64,000 nt of DNA from Streptomyces marianii (GTDB lineage: Bacteria > Actinomycetota > Actinomycetes > Streptomycetales > Streptomycetaceae), in the NCBI RefSeq assembly GCF_005795905.1, contig NZ_VAWE01000001.1:6561001-6625000 (forward strand), read 5' to 3'. Each line of letters starts with the position of its first letter. Position 1 is the stretch's first letter. The translations under genes were made by a program, and so were the position numbers. Shown here in pieces: positions 36,530 to 45,514 of the stretch. The notes under the pieces were generated by a model, which made no database searches, was not told the DNA's origin, and saw only the letters and a list, made by a program, of their open reading frames with translations.

Positions 36530-36829
36530 GGCGTGTGTCAAGAGTCCCGTCTGGGCGGGGCCTCTGGCACGCACCCTCGCGGCGTTGTCGGTCGTCGGCG
36601 CAGCCCGCTGCGCTCTCCTCCCTCCGCCTTGCGATCTTCCCCTCGGCCCGGTGGGCCTGGGGAGGCCCCACCCCCTCGGCCCGGAGGGCCTGGGGAGACC
36701 CCACCCCCTCGACCGGAGGGCCTGGGGAGACCCCACCCCCTCGGCCGGGAGGGCCAGGGGAGACACCATGCACCAGAGGCCCCCGCCCCCGCCCTGCGGG
36801 CGGACGGCGCTGCTTTCGACACACGCCCC
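36526..36829. mobile_element. MITE-like element, copy B
   Basis: The left end is CTAGGGCGTGTGTCAAGAG, and the right end (reverse complement) is GGGCGTGTGTCGAAAGCAG. The interior is about 90 percent like copy A at 5213-5616 by eye, but has four rather than seven 33-bp hairpin units. The left CTAG contains the coaE stop. The right flank lacks a CTAG. The rest of the gap to 37023 shows no gene. Confidence 0.75.
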
Positions 36830-37023
36830 GGACGTATTCGGTCAATGACCGTGGCCGACGGTTCGGCCCGGCCCCAGGACGGGGCCGTCGGAGCGGGCCG
36901 TCGGGGCCGTGGCGTGGGTGACGGGACGGGGCCGCCCGGCACCCGCACCGCTTTGTGCCCGGCCACGGGAATCCCCCGCGGCCGGGAATGTTGAACACAT
37001 GAGGGGGAGGGAAGGATGCGAGC

Positions 37024-37386
37024 GTGCCCGAGACCAACCCGGAGACCCACGTCATCGACTTCCGCGCGGCCGAGCAACTGCTCGCCTCGCGGGACCCGCG
37101 CGGGGCGATCAAGCTCCTCGACTCGGTCATCGCCGCCCACCCGGAGAGCAGGGCGGCCCGTCTGCTGCGGGCACGCGCCTACTTCGCGTCCGCCCAACTG
37201 CGCGCGGCCGAGCGCGAGTTCCAGCACATAGTCGACCACGAACCCGACAACGCCTTCGCCCACTTCGCGCTGGCCCGCACCTTCCAGCGCGCCGGCCGCC
37301 CGGACCAGGCACAACGGCACTTCCGCCTCGCCGCCGCACTCGATCCCAAGCCCGAGTATCTGGAAGCCGCACGCTTCGACACCTGA
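37024..37386 (+). CDS. Small TPR protein
   Basis: The protein has 120 residues made of three tetratricopeptide repeats, about residues 14-47, 48-81 and 82-115 (ARLLRARAYFASAQLRAAE, then AHFALARTFQRAGRPDQAQ). It is cytosolic. TPR proteins mediate protein contacts; the partner is unknown. The GTG has GGAAGGA about 8 bases upstream. Confidence 0.82.
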   Translation: MPETNPETHVIDFRAAEQLLASRDPRGAIKLLDSVIAAHPESRAARLLRARAYFASAQLRAAEREFQHIVDHEPDNAFAHFALARTFQRAGRPDQAQRHFRLAAALDPKPEYLEAARFDT

Positions 37387-37430
37387 GACCGAGGAGGCGG
37401 ACACGGCGCACGGCGAGAACCCGGAGGGAG

Positions 37431-37518
37431 CGCCGACACCTGGGGCGGAGCACCGGGACCCGGGACGGCGCGCCGACACCTGGGGCGGAGCACGGCACCC
37501 GGGGCCGGAGCACCGGGA
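37431..37518. repeat. Short direct repeats after the TPR gene
   Basis: The 23-bp sequence at 37431-37453 recurs at 37471-37493 (40-bp period), and a partial third copy (ggagcaccggga) follows. It lies in the 250-base gap before the convergent DUF6343 gene, which holds no gene. Confidence 0.7.
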
Positions 37519-37639
37519 TCTGCGACCGAGCTCCTGGACGCCGGGCGCCGCGCCGCCCGAGCCCGGAAGGCCCTCACCCGTTCGAGATCCCTCAGCCGAG
37601 ACCTGCGTCACCCGTCCACAACCTTCCGGGACAGAACAC

Positions 37640-37921
37640 CTAACGCCGCCGCCGGTTGTCCCCGTGGTCCGGCTCGTAGGGCGGGATGCCGCGACCGGGC
37701 TGGTAGTGCGGCCCCTGGTGCAGCCGGTGCACCACGATCATCAGGTCGGTCATGACGACCAGGGTCAGCACCGCGCAGGCGATCGCCCACCCCGGGCGTT
37801 CGGCGAGCGCGAAGAGCGCCGTCCCCGCGACCGCCCACAGCAGTCCCCAGACACCCAGCCAGAAGCGCATCCGCAGCGGACTGCGCGCCGTGGCCGGCTC
37901 GTTTCCTGTACGCATCGGCAT
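37640..37921 (-). CDS. DUF6343 family small membrane protein
   Basis: The protein has 93 residues. It begins MPMRTGNEPATARSPLRMR, followed by two transmembrane helices and a Pro/His-rich tail. The pattern matches the DUF6343 family. I chose ATG 37921 because GGAGGGG lies 8 bases upstream; ATG 37915 is also possible. Function unknown. Confidence 0.75.
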   Translation of the reverse strand: MPMRTGNEPATARSPLRMRFWLGVWGLLWAVAGTALFALAERPGWAIACAVLTLVVMTDLMIVVHRLHQGPHYQPGRGIPPYEPDHGDNRRRR

Positions 37922-38140
37922 CGCCTCTTCCCCTCCAGGATCCACCCGGACCGCGCGGGACGGGCCGGGCGGGCGCCGGATTCCTCCGGGGCCGCCCCCG
38001 CGGGGCCCCGGGAGAACGGCCGGGGACCGGTCACGGGCCGGCGATGAGTTCGCGGGGTGTTCCCGGTCTGAACTCCGTGCGGGCGCCACGAGGTGCCCGC
38101 ACGGACCGCCTGCACGGCACACCCCGCAGAGGAGAACTCC

Positions 38141-38602
38141 ATGTCCGCTCCCGCCCCGCGCACCCCCGCTCCCGTCGGTCCGGCCGGCGCGCCCGCCACG
38201 GACCACGGCTCCGGAACCGGCCGCCGGGCGCATCTGACGGCCCTGACGCTGCAGGTGCTGCTCGCCCTGTTCCTCGGCGGTGCCGGCGCCCTCCCCAAAC
38301 TGATCGGGCACTCCTCGGCCGCGGAGTCCTTCGACAGGATCGGATTCGGGGACTGGTTCATGTACGCCGTGGGCGCGCTCGAACTGGCCGGCGCGGTGGC
38401 GCTGCTGATCCCCGTCCTCTCCGGGGCCGCGGCGCTGGCGCTGATCGGCCTGATGGCCGGGGCCTTCGTCACCCAGGTGACCGTCTTCGACGGGCAGTAC
38501 GCCTTCACGCCCGTGCTGGTGGCGCTGCCGCTCGCGGTCGTCGCCCGAGTCCGCCGGCACCGCAACGCCGAACTCGTCGCGCTCCTCCTCCGGCGCCGGT
38601 GA
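38141..38602 (+). CDS. DoxX-family membrane protein
   Basis: The protein has 153 residues. After a Pro/Ala-rich N-terminus there are four transmembrane helices with FLGGAGALPKLIGHSSAAE and the DxIGFGDWFMYAVGALELAGAVALL pattern of DoxX-like proteins. DoxX proteins are linked to redox and membrane stress. The ATG follows AGAGGAGAA by 6 bases. Confidence 0.83.
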   Translation: MSAPAPRTPAPVGPAGAPATDHGSGTGRRAHLTALTLQVLLALFLGGAGALPKLIGHSSAAESFDRIGFGDWFMYAVGALELAGAVALLIPVLSGAAALALIGLMAGAFVTQVTVFDGQYAFTPVLVALPLAVVARVRRHRNAELVALLLRRR

Positions 38603-38634
38603 GGCGGGCCCGCGCCCGGCGGCCCGGCGCCTGC

Positions 38635-38970
38635 TCAGTGGACCCAGCGGTAGCTGAGCCAGGGCTGGGTGCCGGGGGCGATGTTGTTGAACAGCGTCGT
38701 CGCGATGTACGTCGTGCCGCCGCCCGTGCAGTCCGGTGTCCGGTATGCGATGAGATCGATCAGCGTCGCGTTCTCGATACGCACCGCGCCGGCCGGCAGG
38801 AGCTTGTGGCAGCCGGTGACCACGGGATTGGACACCGTGACGACGCGGTCCTCACCGGCCTCGTAGTTCACGGTGCCCACGGCCGTCCGGCCCAGGCCGG
38901 AACAGCCCGCGAGGGCGGTGGTCAGAAGCACTGCCCCGGCGACGATGCCGGGGCGCCGGTGATCGGCCAT
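38635..38970 (-). CDS. Small lipoprotein of unknown function
   Basis: The protein has 111 residues. The signal peptide ends in the lipobox LAGC (Cys23). The mature part contains two more cysteines (GCHKLL and DCTGGG), possibly one disulfide. The ATG has GGGGAC upstream. It converges with the DoxX gene, 32 bases apart. No family recognised. Confidence 0.75.
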   Translation of the reverse strand: MADHRRPGIVAGAVLLTTALAGCSGLGRTAVGTVNYEAGEDRVVTVSNPVVTGCHKLLPAGAVRIENATLIDLIAYRTPDCTGGGTTYIATTLFNNIAPGTQPWLSYRWVH

Positions 38971-39160
38971 GACTGGTCCCCGTCTGTGATTGCGGACTCC
39001 TGCTCAGACCCTGCCGGACGTCCTCGGGGGTCCGCACGCCGGATGCGCCCGCTCAGGGGACATCCCACCCCGCACGGCGCTCGACCACCGCACCGGACAG
39101 GAATACCGTTGAAGCACAGACCGAACCTCCCGGACGTGTGAGACTGCAGGGGGTGCCGTG

Positions 39161-40108
39161 ATGGTTGAGGATCTCGTGGCGGTCGGTGTCACAGCGGGTG
39201 TCGCGTGCGCCGCCTACGTCATGGCCGCGGCCAAGGTCGTCAAACAGTACGAGCGGGGCGTGGTCTTCCGCCTGGGCCGCCTGCGCGACCGGGTCCGCGG
39301 CCCCGGATTCACCATGATCATCCCGATCGTGGACCGGCTGCACAAGGTCAACATGCAGATCGTGACGATGCCCGTACCCGCGCAGGAGGGCATCACCAGG
39401 GACAACGTCACGGTCAGGGTCGACGCCGTCGTCTACTTCAAGGTGGTCGACGCGCCCGACGCACTCGTGAAGGTCGAGGACTACCGCTTCGCCGTCTCCC
39501 AGATGGCACAGACGTCGCTGCGCTCGATCATCGGCAAGAGCGAACTGGACGACCTCCTCTCCAACCGCGAGAAACTCAACCAGGGCCTCGAACTCATGAT
39601 CGACAGTCCGGCGCTCGGCTGGGGCGTGAGCGTCGACCGCGTCGAGATCAAGGACGTGTCGCTGCCGGAGACGATGAAGCGCTCCATGGCGCGCCAGGCG
39701 GAGGCCGACCGCGAGCGCCGGGCACGCGTCATCAACGCGGACGCGGAACTCCAGGCCTCGAAGAAACTGGCCGAAGCGGCCCACCAGATGTCCGAGACCC
39801 CGGCGGCACTGCAGCTGCGCCTGCTCCAGACCGTGATGGCGGTCGCCGCCGAGAAGAACTCCACCCTGGTCCTCCCCATCCCCGTCGAACTGCTGCGCTT
39901 CCTGGAACGCGGTCCCGGCCCCGACCGGGACGCCGAGCACCACCACGAGGCACACGCGGTGAAGCCCCCGCTGAACGCGCCGGCGACCAACTCGACGGCG
40001 CTGCCCGCCATGCCGGACCTCCCGCTACCGGTCGTCCCGGAGAGCCCGGCCGCCCTCAGCGACCAGGCACACGGCGGCCACGAGTCCCTGGACGACGGAA
40101 GGAGATGA
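39161..40108 (+). CDS. Stomatin/slipin-like SPFH protein
   Basis: The protein has 315 residues. An N-terminal hydrophobic segment (about 3-22) anchors it. The SPFH/band-7 domain (about 25-180) has YERGVVFRLGRL, RGPGFTMIIPIVDRL, TVRVDAVVYFKVVD and GVSVDRVEIKDVSLPETM. A coiled-coil stretch (MARQAEADRERRARVI) follows, and then a Pro-rich tail. Slipins organise membrane domains. ATG 39161 is 7 bases from AGGGGG; GTG 39158 is an alternative. Confidence 0.9.
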   Translation: MVEDLVAVGVTAGVACAAYVMAAAKVVKQYERGVVFRLGRLRDRVRGPGFTMIIPIVDRLHKVNMQIVTMPVPAQEGITRDNVTVRVDAVVYFKVVDAPDALVKVEDYRFAVSQMAQTSLRSIIGKSELDDLLSNREKLNQGLELMIDSPALGWGVSVDRVEIKDVSLPETMKRSMARQAEADRERRARVINADAELQASKKLAEAAHQMSETPAALQLRLLQTVMAVAAEKNSTLVLPIPVELLRFLERGPGPDRDAEHHHEAHAVKPPLNAPATNSTALPAMPDLPLPVVPESPAALSDQAHGGHESLDDGRR

Positions 40109-40214
40109 GACGGAAGGAGACGGGACACCGCCGGCCCGGCGGCAGCGGGCCCACCCCGCGCACCCGCCCCGCGGACCCCGAACGGCACCCGGCCGCCCGC
40201 ACGCCCGGGTCCGC

Positions 40215-40236
40215 TGTCAGACCCGCCCCGTAAGGT
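40215..40236 (+). promoter_or_regulatory. Weak RecA-NDp-like promoter of the SNF2 helicase gene
   Basis: TGTCAGAC, 8 bases, then TAAGGT. It keeps TGTCAG and the N8 spacing, but the last two bases of the upstream box differ from TGTCRGTG. Confidence 0.4.
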
Positions 40237-40302
40237 CGTTCACCCATGGCGCGGTCCACGTCGCGCCGCCCGTACGACCGAGCGGAACGGAGGCGACCGG
40301 GC

Positions 40303-43128
40303 ATGCTGCACACCCTTGCCGCCGTCTTCCGTCCGGCGGCCCTGCCCCGCGACGGACGGGTCGCCTTCTGGAGCCCCGACGGGGAGCCGCTGCCCGACGG
40401 CGCCACCGCGGGAGACACCCCCGCCGTCCCCGGCGAGATCACCGTCGTCCGCAGACACGGCGCCGGGATCCGCCGCCGCACCGTCCCCGCACTGCTGCTG
40501 CCCGTCGCCGACGCCGTGCCGCTCCTCGCCGGCACCCGGCACGACACCGCCGCCCACCCCGCCACGGCCTGCTGGGGCGCCGCCGCCCTGCACGCCCTGC
40601 ACCTCGTCGCCCGCGGCAGACTGCTTCCCGGCCTCACACCCACCGACCACGACGCCTGGCGCGCCGGGCCACTGGACGCCGACGACATCGCCCAGCTCCG
40701 GGCCATCGCCGCCGCCATGCCGCCCGAGGCGCACGCCACCCCCCTCCCCGGGCTGCGGCCACTCCGGCTGACCGAGCCCGAAGCCCTGGTCAGAGCATTC
40801 CTCGACGCGGTCGCGGACAGCCTGCCCCGCACCCCCGCCGCCGAGCACGCCGCCGGCGGGCCGTTCGCCGCCACGGCACCGCAGCATCTGCCGCACGCAC
40901 GCGAGTGGGCGGCACAGGCCGCGGCCGGCATGGACGCCGGTGTCCGGATCTCCCTCCGCCTCGACCTGACCGCCTACGAACTCTTCGACACGTCCGAGGA
41001 GAGCCGGGACGGCCGGCAGGCCGCGGCAGCCCTCGTCCAGGTGCACAGCCTCGCCGACCCGACACTCGTCGTCGACGCCGCACGGCTGTGGGCGGGGGAG
41101 GGCGACGATCACTTCGGCCCCCGCGCCCGCGTCGACGCCGTGCTGGCCCTGCGCCGCGCAGCCCGCGTCTGGCCCCCACTCGGCCGGCTCCTGGAGCGCG
41201 ACGTGCCCGACGTCCTGCCCGTCACCGAGGACGAGCTGTACGAGCTGCTGGGCCCGGCGGCCCCCCGACTCGCCGACGCCGGGATCGCCGTGCACTGGCC
41301 CAGGGAACTCGCCAGGACCCTCAGTGCCACCGCGGTCGTCCGCGCGACCGCACCCGGCTCCGCCACCGACGGCACGCCGTTCTTCGACAGCGGGCGGCTC
41401 CTGCGGTTCGACTGGCGGCTCGCGCTCGACGGCGACCCCCTCACCGAGCAGGAGATGGACACCCTCGCCGAATCCCACCGGCCCATCGTCCGGCTGCGCG
41501 ACCAGTGGGTGGTCGTCGACCCCGACCTCGTACGCAAGGCCCGCAAACGGGAACTCGGCCTGATGGAACCGGTCGACGCCCTGGCCGCCGCCCTCACCGG
41601 CACCGCCGAGGTCGACGGCGAGAGGGTCGAGGCCGTCCCCGAGGGCGCGCTGGCCGCCCTGAGGGACCGGCTCACCCACGGGCCCGCCCCCCTGGCCCAG
41701 CCCACCGCCCTCGCCGCCACCCTGCGGGAGTACCAACTGCGCGGACTCGCCTGGCTCGATCTGATGACCTCACTGGGCCTCGGCGGCTGCCTCGCCGACG
41801 ACATGGGCCTCGGCAAGACCGTCACCGTCATCGCGCTCCACCTCCACCGCGCCGAGCACCGGGCCCGCACGGCCCCCACACTCGTCGTCTGCCCCGCCTC
41901 CCTGCTCGGCAACTGGCAGCGGGAGATCACCCGCTTCGCACCCGGAGTGCCCGTCCGCCGCTTCCACGGCCAGCAACGCAGTCTCGACACCGGCCCCGGC
42001 GGCTTCGTCCTCACCACCTACGGCACGATGCGCGCCAGCGCCTCGGACATCGCCGCCCGGGACTGGGACATGGTCGTCGCCGACGAGGCCCAGCACGTCA
42101 AGAACCCCTTCTCCGCGACCGCCAAGGCCCTGCGCACCATTCCCGCCCCGGCCCGCGTCGCCCTCACCGGCACCCCCGTCGAGAACAACCTCTCCGAGCT
42201 GTGGTCCCTCCTCGACTGGACCACACCGGGACTGCTCGGGCCACTGAAGGCCTTCCGCGCCCGCCACGCCCGCGCCGTCGAGAACAACGAGCACAACGCC
42301 AACGAGGAGGCGGTCGAACGTCTCACCCGGCTCGTCCGCCCCTTCCTGCTGCGGCGGAAGAAGAGCGACCCCGGGATCGTGCCCGAACTCCCTCCGAAGA
42401 CCGAGTCCGACCACCCCGTCCCCCTCACCCGGGAACAGGCGTCGCTCTACGAGGCGGTCGTCCGGGAGACCATGGCCCGGATCGAGACCGCCGAAGGCAT
42501 CGCCCGCCGCGGCCTCGTCATGAAACTGCTCACTTCGCTCAAGCAGATCTGCAACCACCCGGCGCAGTTCCTGAAGGAGGACCGGCCCCGCCTCACGGCC
42601 CGGTCCGGAAAACTCGCACTGCTGGACGAACTGCTCGACACGATCCTGGCCGAGGACGGGTCCGTGCTGGTCTTCACCCAGTACGTGGCCATGGCCCGGC
42701 TCATCACGGACCATCTGGCCTCCCGGGCGATCCCGTCCCAGCTGCTGCACGGCGCCACCCCCGTACCGGAGCGGGAGCGAATGGTGGACCGCTTCCAGTC
42801 CGGCGAGATCCCCGTCTTCGTCCTCTCCCTCAAGGCGGCGGGCACCGGACTCAACCTCACCCGGGCCGGCCACGTCGTCCACTACGACCGCTGGTGGAAC
42901 CCGGCGGTGGAGGACCAGGCCACCGACCGCGCCCACCGCATCGGACAGACCCAGCCCGTCCAGGTCCACCGGCTGATCACCGAAGGCACGGTCGAGGACC
43001 GCATCGCCGAACTCCTCCAGTCCAAGCGGGCGCTGGCGGACGCCGTCCTCGGCTCCGGCGAGGCCGCCCTGACCGAACTCACCGACCGCGAACTGGCCGA
43101 CCTCGTCTCCCTCAGGAGGCCGTCATGA
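40303..43128 (+). CDS. SNF2/RapA-type DEAD-like helicase
   Basis: The protein has 941 residues. About 480 N-terminal residues form an accessory region of the streptomycete type. The SNF2 motor follows with LADDMGLGKTVTVIAL (Walker A), DEAQHVKN, LTGTPVENNLSELWSLL, and the helicase C lobe ending DRAHRIGQTQPVQVHRL. It would translocate on double-stranded DNA to remodel protein-DNA complexes. I prefer ATG 40303 because GGAGG precedes it by 9 bases; ATG 40246 is an alternative for a leaderless transcript. The stop overlaps the SWIM gene by ATGA. Confidence 0.9.
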   Translation: MLHTLAAVFRPAALPRDGRVAFWSPDGEPLPDGATAGDTPAVPGEITVVRRHGAGIRRRTVPALLLPVADAVPLLAGTRHDTAAHPATACWGAAALHALHLVARGRLLPGLTPTDHDAWRAGPLDADDIAQLRAIAAAMPPEAHATPLPGLRPLRLTEPEALVRAFLDAVADSLPRTPAAEHAAGGPFAATAPQHLPHAREWAAQAAAGMDAGVRISLRLDLTAYELFDTSEESRDGRQAAAALVQVHSLADPTLVVDAARLWAGEGDDHFGPRARVDAVLALRRAARVWPPLGRLLERDVPDVLPVTEDELYELLGPAAPRLADAGIAVHWPRELARTLSATAVVRATAPGSATDGTPFFDSGRLLRFDWRLALDGDPLTEQEMDTLAESHRPIVRLRDQWVVVDPDLVRKARKRELGLMEPVDALAAALTGTAEVDGERVEAVPEGALAALRDRLTHGPAPLAQPTALAATLREYQLRGLAWLDLMTSLGLGGCLADDMGLGKTVTVIALHLHRAEHRARTAPTLVVCPASLLGNWQREITRFAPGVPVRRFHGQQRSLDTGPGGFVLTTYGTMRASASDIAARDWDMVVADEAQHVKNPFSATAKALRTIPAPARVALTGTPVENNLSELWSLLDWTTPGLLGPLKAFRARHARAVENNEHNANEEAVERLTRLVRPFLLRRKKSDPGIVPELPPKTESDHPVPLTREQASLYEAVVRETMARIETAEGIARRGLVMKLLTSLKQICNHPAQFLKEDRPRLTARSGKLALLDELLDTILAEDGSVLVFTQYVAMARLITDHLASRAIPSQLLHGATPVPERERMVDRFQSGEIPVFVLSLKAAGTGLNLTRAGHVVHYDRWWNPAVEDQATDRAHRIGQTQPVQVHRLITEGTVEDRIAELLQSKRALADAVLGSGEAALTELTDRELADLVSLRRPS

Positions 43129-44474
43129 CCCCGGCCCCGTCCCGCCGCACGCAGGCGCGCCCGCACCGCACCGGCGGGCCCGCCCGGGAGACCCCGCACC
43201 ACCCGGACGACCGGCGGCGCACGTTCCCCGCCCTCGCCGCCCGGCCCGGGAAGGACGGCATCGCCGCCTCCTGGTGGGGCAACGCCTGGGTGGACGCCCT
43301 GGAGGAAACCGCCCTCGACCCGGCCCGTCTCACCCGCGGCCGGGCATACGCCGGACGCGGCCACGTCGACGCGATCACCGTGACCCCCGGACGAGTCGTC
43401 GCCTACGTCCATGGCTCCCGGCCGCGCCCCTACCGCGCCGAGATCCGGCTGCGCACCCTCGGCGACGACGACTGGGAGCGGCTGCTGGACACCGCGGCGG
43501 CCCGCCCGGACCACATCGCGGCCCTCCTCGACAAGGACGTCCCGCACGCCCTCGCGTCCGCCGCCGACCTGCTGCCCGCGCCCGGCGACCTCATCCCCGA
43601 CTGCTCCTGCCCCGACGACGGATTCCCCTGCAAACACGCCGCGGCACTCTGCTACCAGACCGCCGGGATCCTCGACGAGGACCCCTTCGTGCTCTTCCTC
43701 ATGCGCGGCCGCGGCGAGCAGGAGATCCTCGCCGAGCTCACCCGGCGCAACGCCGCCCGCTCGGCGGCCGAACACGGCGGCGCCCGGCGCCGCGCCGCCC
43801 CCACCGGACACCCCGCCGACGAAGGCGACGGCACCGCCCCGGCCCTCGCCACGGTGCGCGCCCGCGACGCCCTCGCGCCGCGCACCCGCCCCCCGCTCCC
43901 GCCCCCGCTGCCCGCACCACCGCGGCCCGGCCGCCCGCCCGTGTACCCCCAGGCCGCCGGTGCACCCGACCCCCTCGCCCTCGACCTCCTCGCCGGCGAG
44001 GCCGCGGCCCGCGCCCACACCACCCTGCGCACCGGCAGGGACCCGGTCGGCGGACTCAGCCTCTGGCAGGACGCGGTCCGGCTCGCCGCCGCCCACCCCG
44101 GATCGGGGCTCACCGCGTCCACCCGCGCGCTGTACACCGCGCTGGCCCGCGCCGACGGCCGCACCCCCACCGACCTGGCGCGCGCCGTGGCCGCCTGGCG
44201 CCAGGGCGGGCTCGCGGGACTCGCGGTCCTGGACGAGGAATGGGATCCGCCCGCCGGCCCCTTCGACCGGGCCCGCCCCGCCCTCGCCGCCGCGGACTTC
44301 CCGCACTTCCGTCCCCGGCGCAATCGCCTCTCCACCCCCTCGCTCCAACTTCGCCTCGGCCGCGACGGATTGTGGTACGGATACGAGTCGGACCCGGGCC
44401 GCGACGACTGGTGGCCCCGGGGCACACCGGACGAGGACCCGGTGGGCGCCCTCACGACCCTGCTGGGCCGTTGA
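43125..44474 (+). CDS. SWIM zinc-finger protein, partner of the SNF2 helicase
   Basis: The protein has 449 residues. The SWIM motif is CSCPDDGFPCKH with Cys160, Cys162, Cys168 and His170. FPALAARPGKDGIAASWWGNAWVDALE is the family start, and a second conserved region is at the C-terminus (LQLRLGRDGLWYGYESDPG). SWIM domains bind DNA or protein. The ATGA overlap with the helicase gene suggests a complex made in fixed ratio. Confidence 0.88.
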   Translation: MTPAPSRRTQARPHRTGGPARETPHHPDDRRRTFPALAARPGKDGIAASWWGNAWVDALEETALDPARLTRGRAYAGRGHVDAITVTPGRVVAYVHGSRPRPYRAEIRLRTLGDDDWERLLDTAAARPDHIAALLDKDVPHALASAADLLPAPGDLIPDCSCPDDGFPCKHAAALCYQTAGILDEDPFVLFLMRGRGEQEILAELTRRNAARSAAEHGGARRRAAPTGHPADEGDGTAPALATVRARDALAPRTRPPLPPPLPAPPRPGRPPVYPQAAGAPDPLALDLLAGEAAARAHTTLRTGRDPVGGLSLWQDAVRLAAAHPGSGLTASTRALYTALARADGRTPTDLARAVAAWRQGGLAGLAVLDEEWDPPAGPFDRARPALAAADFPHFRPRRNRLSTPSLQLRLGRDGLWYGYESDPGRDDWWPRGTPDEDPVGALTTLLGR

Positions 44475-44641
44475 CCACCGGCCGCACCGGGCCCGGCCGC
44501 ACCGGGCCCGGCCGCGCCGATCGGCCCACCGAGCGCCCACACCGGCGCCGAGTCCAGGACCGCGACGCCGGGAGCCGAACACATCGACGGTGCCGGACAG
44601 TTCTGCCCCACCCCACCCGAAGGGGTGAAACGCGTCGCGGC

Positions 44642-44669
44642 CATAACCCGGTCGGCTCCATGGCGTTAT
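44642..44669 (+). promoter_or_regulatory. Candidate sigma-BldN promoter of the chaplin gene
   Basis: CATAAC, 16 bases, CGTTAT resembles the sigma-BldN consensus CGTAAC-N16-CGTTGA. Chaplin genes are known BldN targets in Streptomyces. It would give a leader of about 43 bases. Confidence 0.4.
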
Positions 44670-44718
44670 CTCCGGTGCGGGTGAGCACCCGTGTTCATCC
44701 ACCGGAAGGCAGAAATCC

Positions 44719-45363
44719 ATGAGGCACATTCGCCGAACAGGTCTGGTCGCAGCGATGGTCACCGGCGGCGCGCTGGCCGCCGCCGGGGCCGCCCACGCCG
44801 ACTCGGGCGCGCAGGGGAGCGCGGCCGGATCACCGGGCCTGATCTCCGGCAACACGGTGCAGATCCCGGTCCATGTGCCGGTGAACGTGTGCGGCAACAC
44901 CGTGAACGTGATCGGTCTGCTGAACCCGGCGGTCGGCAACAGCTGCGAGAACGCAGGAAACGACGGCGGAGACGACGGCGCGGCAGACGGTGGAGCGGTC
45001 GCCGGGACGACCGCGAACGACTCCCCCGGAGTCCTCTCCGGAAACGCGCTCCAGCTGCCCGTAGACGTCCCCGTGAACGTCACCGGCAACTCCGTGAACG
45101 TCGTCGGCATCGGCAACGCCGCGGTCGGCAACTCCTCCTCGAACTCCGCCAACCCGCCGGCCCCGCCCCGGCAGGTGACGCCGCCGAAGACGGTCACACC
45201 GTCGGAGGTCCGCCCCGCCACGCGCGACCTGGAGCCCCAGCAGGGCCCGGTCCACCTGGCCGAGACCGGCACACCGGCGTCTCTGGGCCTCACCCTCCCG
45301 GCAGGCGCCGCCCTGGTCGTGGGCGGAGCCGTGCTGTTCCGCCGGTCCCGCGCCAGGGCGTAG
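44719..45363 (+). CDS. Long chaplin, wall-anchored, with two chaplin domains
   Basis: The protein has 214 residues. The signal peptide ends near AHADSG. Chaplin domain 1 (about 38-80) has GLISGNTVQIPVHVPVNVCG and the usual Cys58/Cys76 pair. Chaplin domain 2 (about 103-143) has the same pattern (GVLSGNALQLPVDVPVNVTG) but no cysteine: Thr122 and Ser replace both. A Pro/Thr spacer leads to the LAETG sorting signal (180-184), a hydrophobic helix and RRSRARA, so a class E sortase would attach it to peptidoglycan. It belongs with ChpA-C, which help coat aerial hyphae. The ATG follows GGAAGG. Confidence 0.93.
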   Translation: MRHIRRTGLVAAMVTGGALAAAGAAHADSGAQGSAAGSPGLISGNTVQIPVHVPVNVCGNTVNVIGLLNPAVGNSCENAGNDGGDDGAADGGAVAGTTANDSPGVLSGNALQLPVDVPVNVTGNSVNVVGIGNAAVGNSSSNSANPPAPPRQVTPPKTVTPSEVRPATRDLEPQQGPVHLAETGTPASLGLTLPAGAALVVGGAVLFRRSRARA

Positions 45364-45514
45364 ACACGCAGGCGCCCGCGTCGTACACGGGGCCTGTGCT
45401 GCTTCTGCCGCCCGGTCCGGAGCCGTCCGGGCCCGGCCCCGCGGCGCCACCCTTCCCCCCGGCCACGTTCCGCCCCTGCGGTACCCCGTGACCATCGCTC
45501 CGGACGTCACGCCG

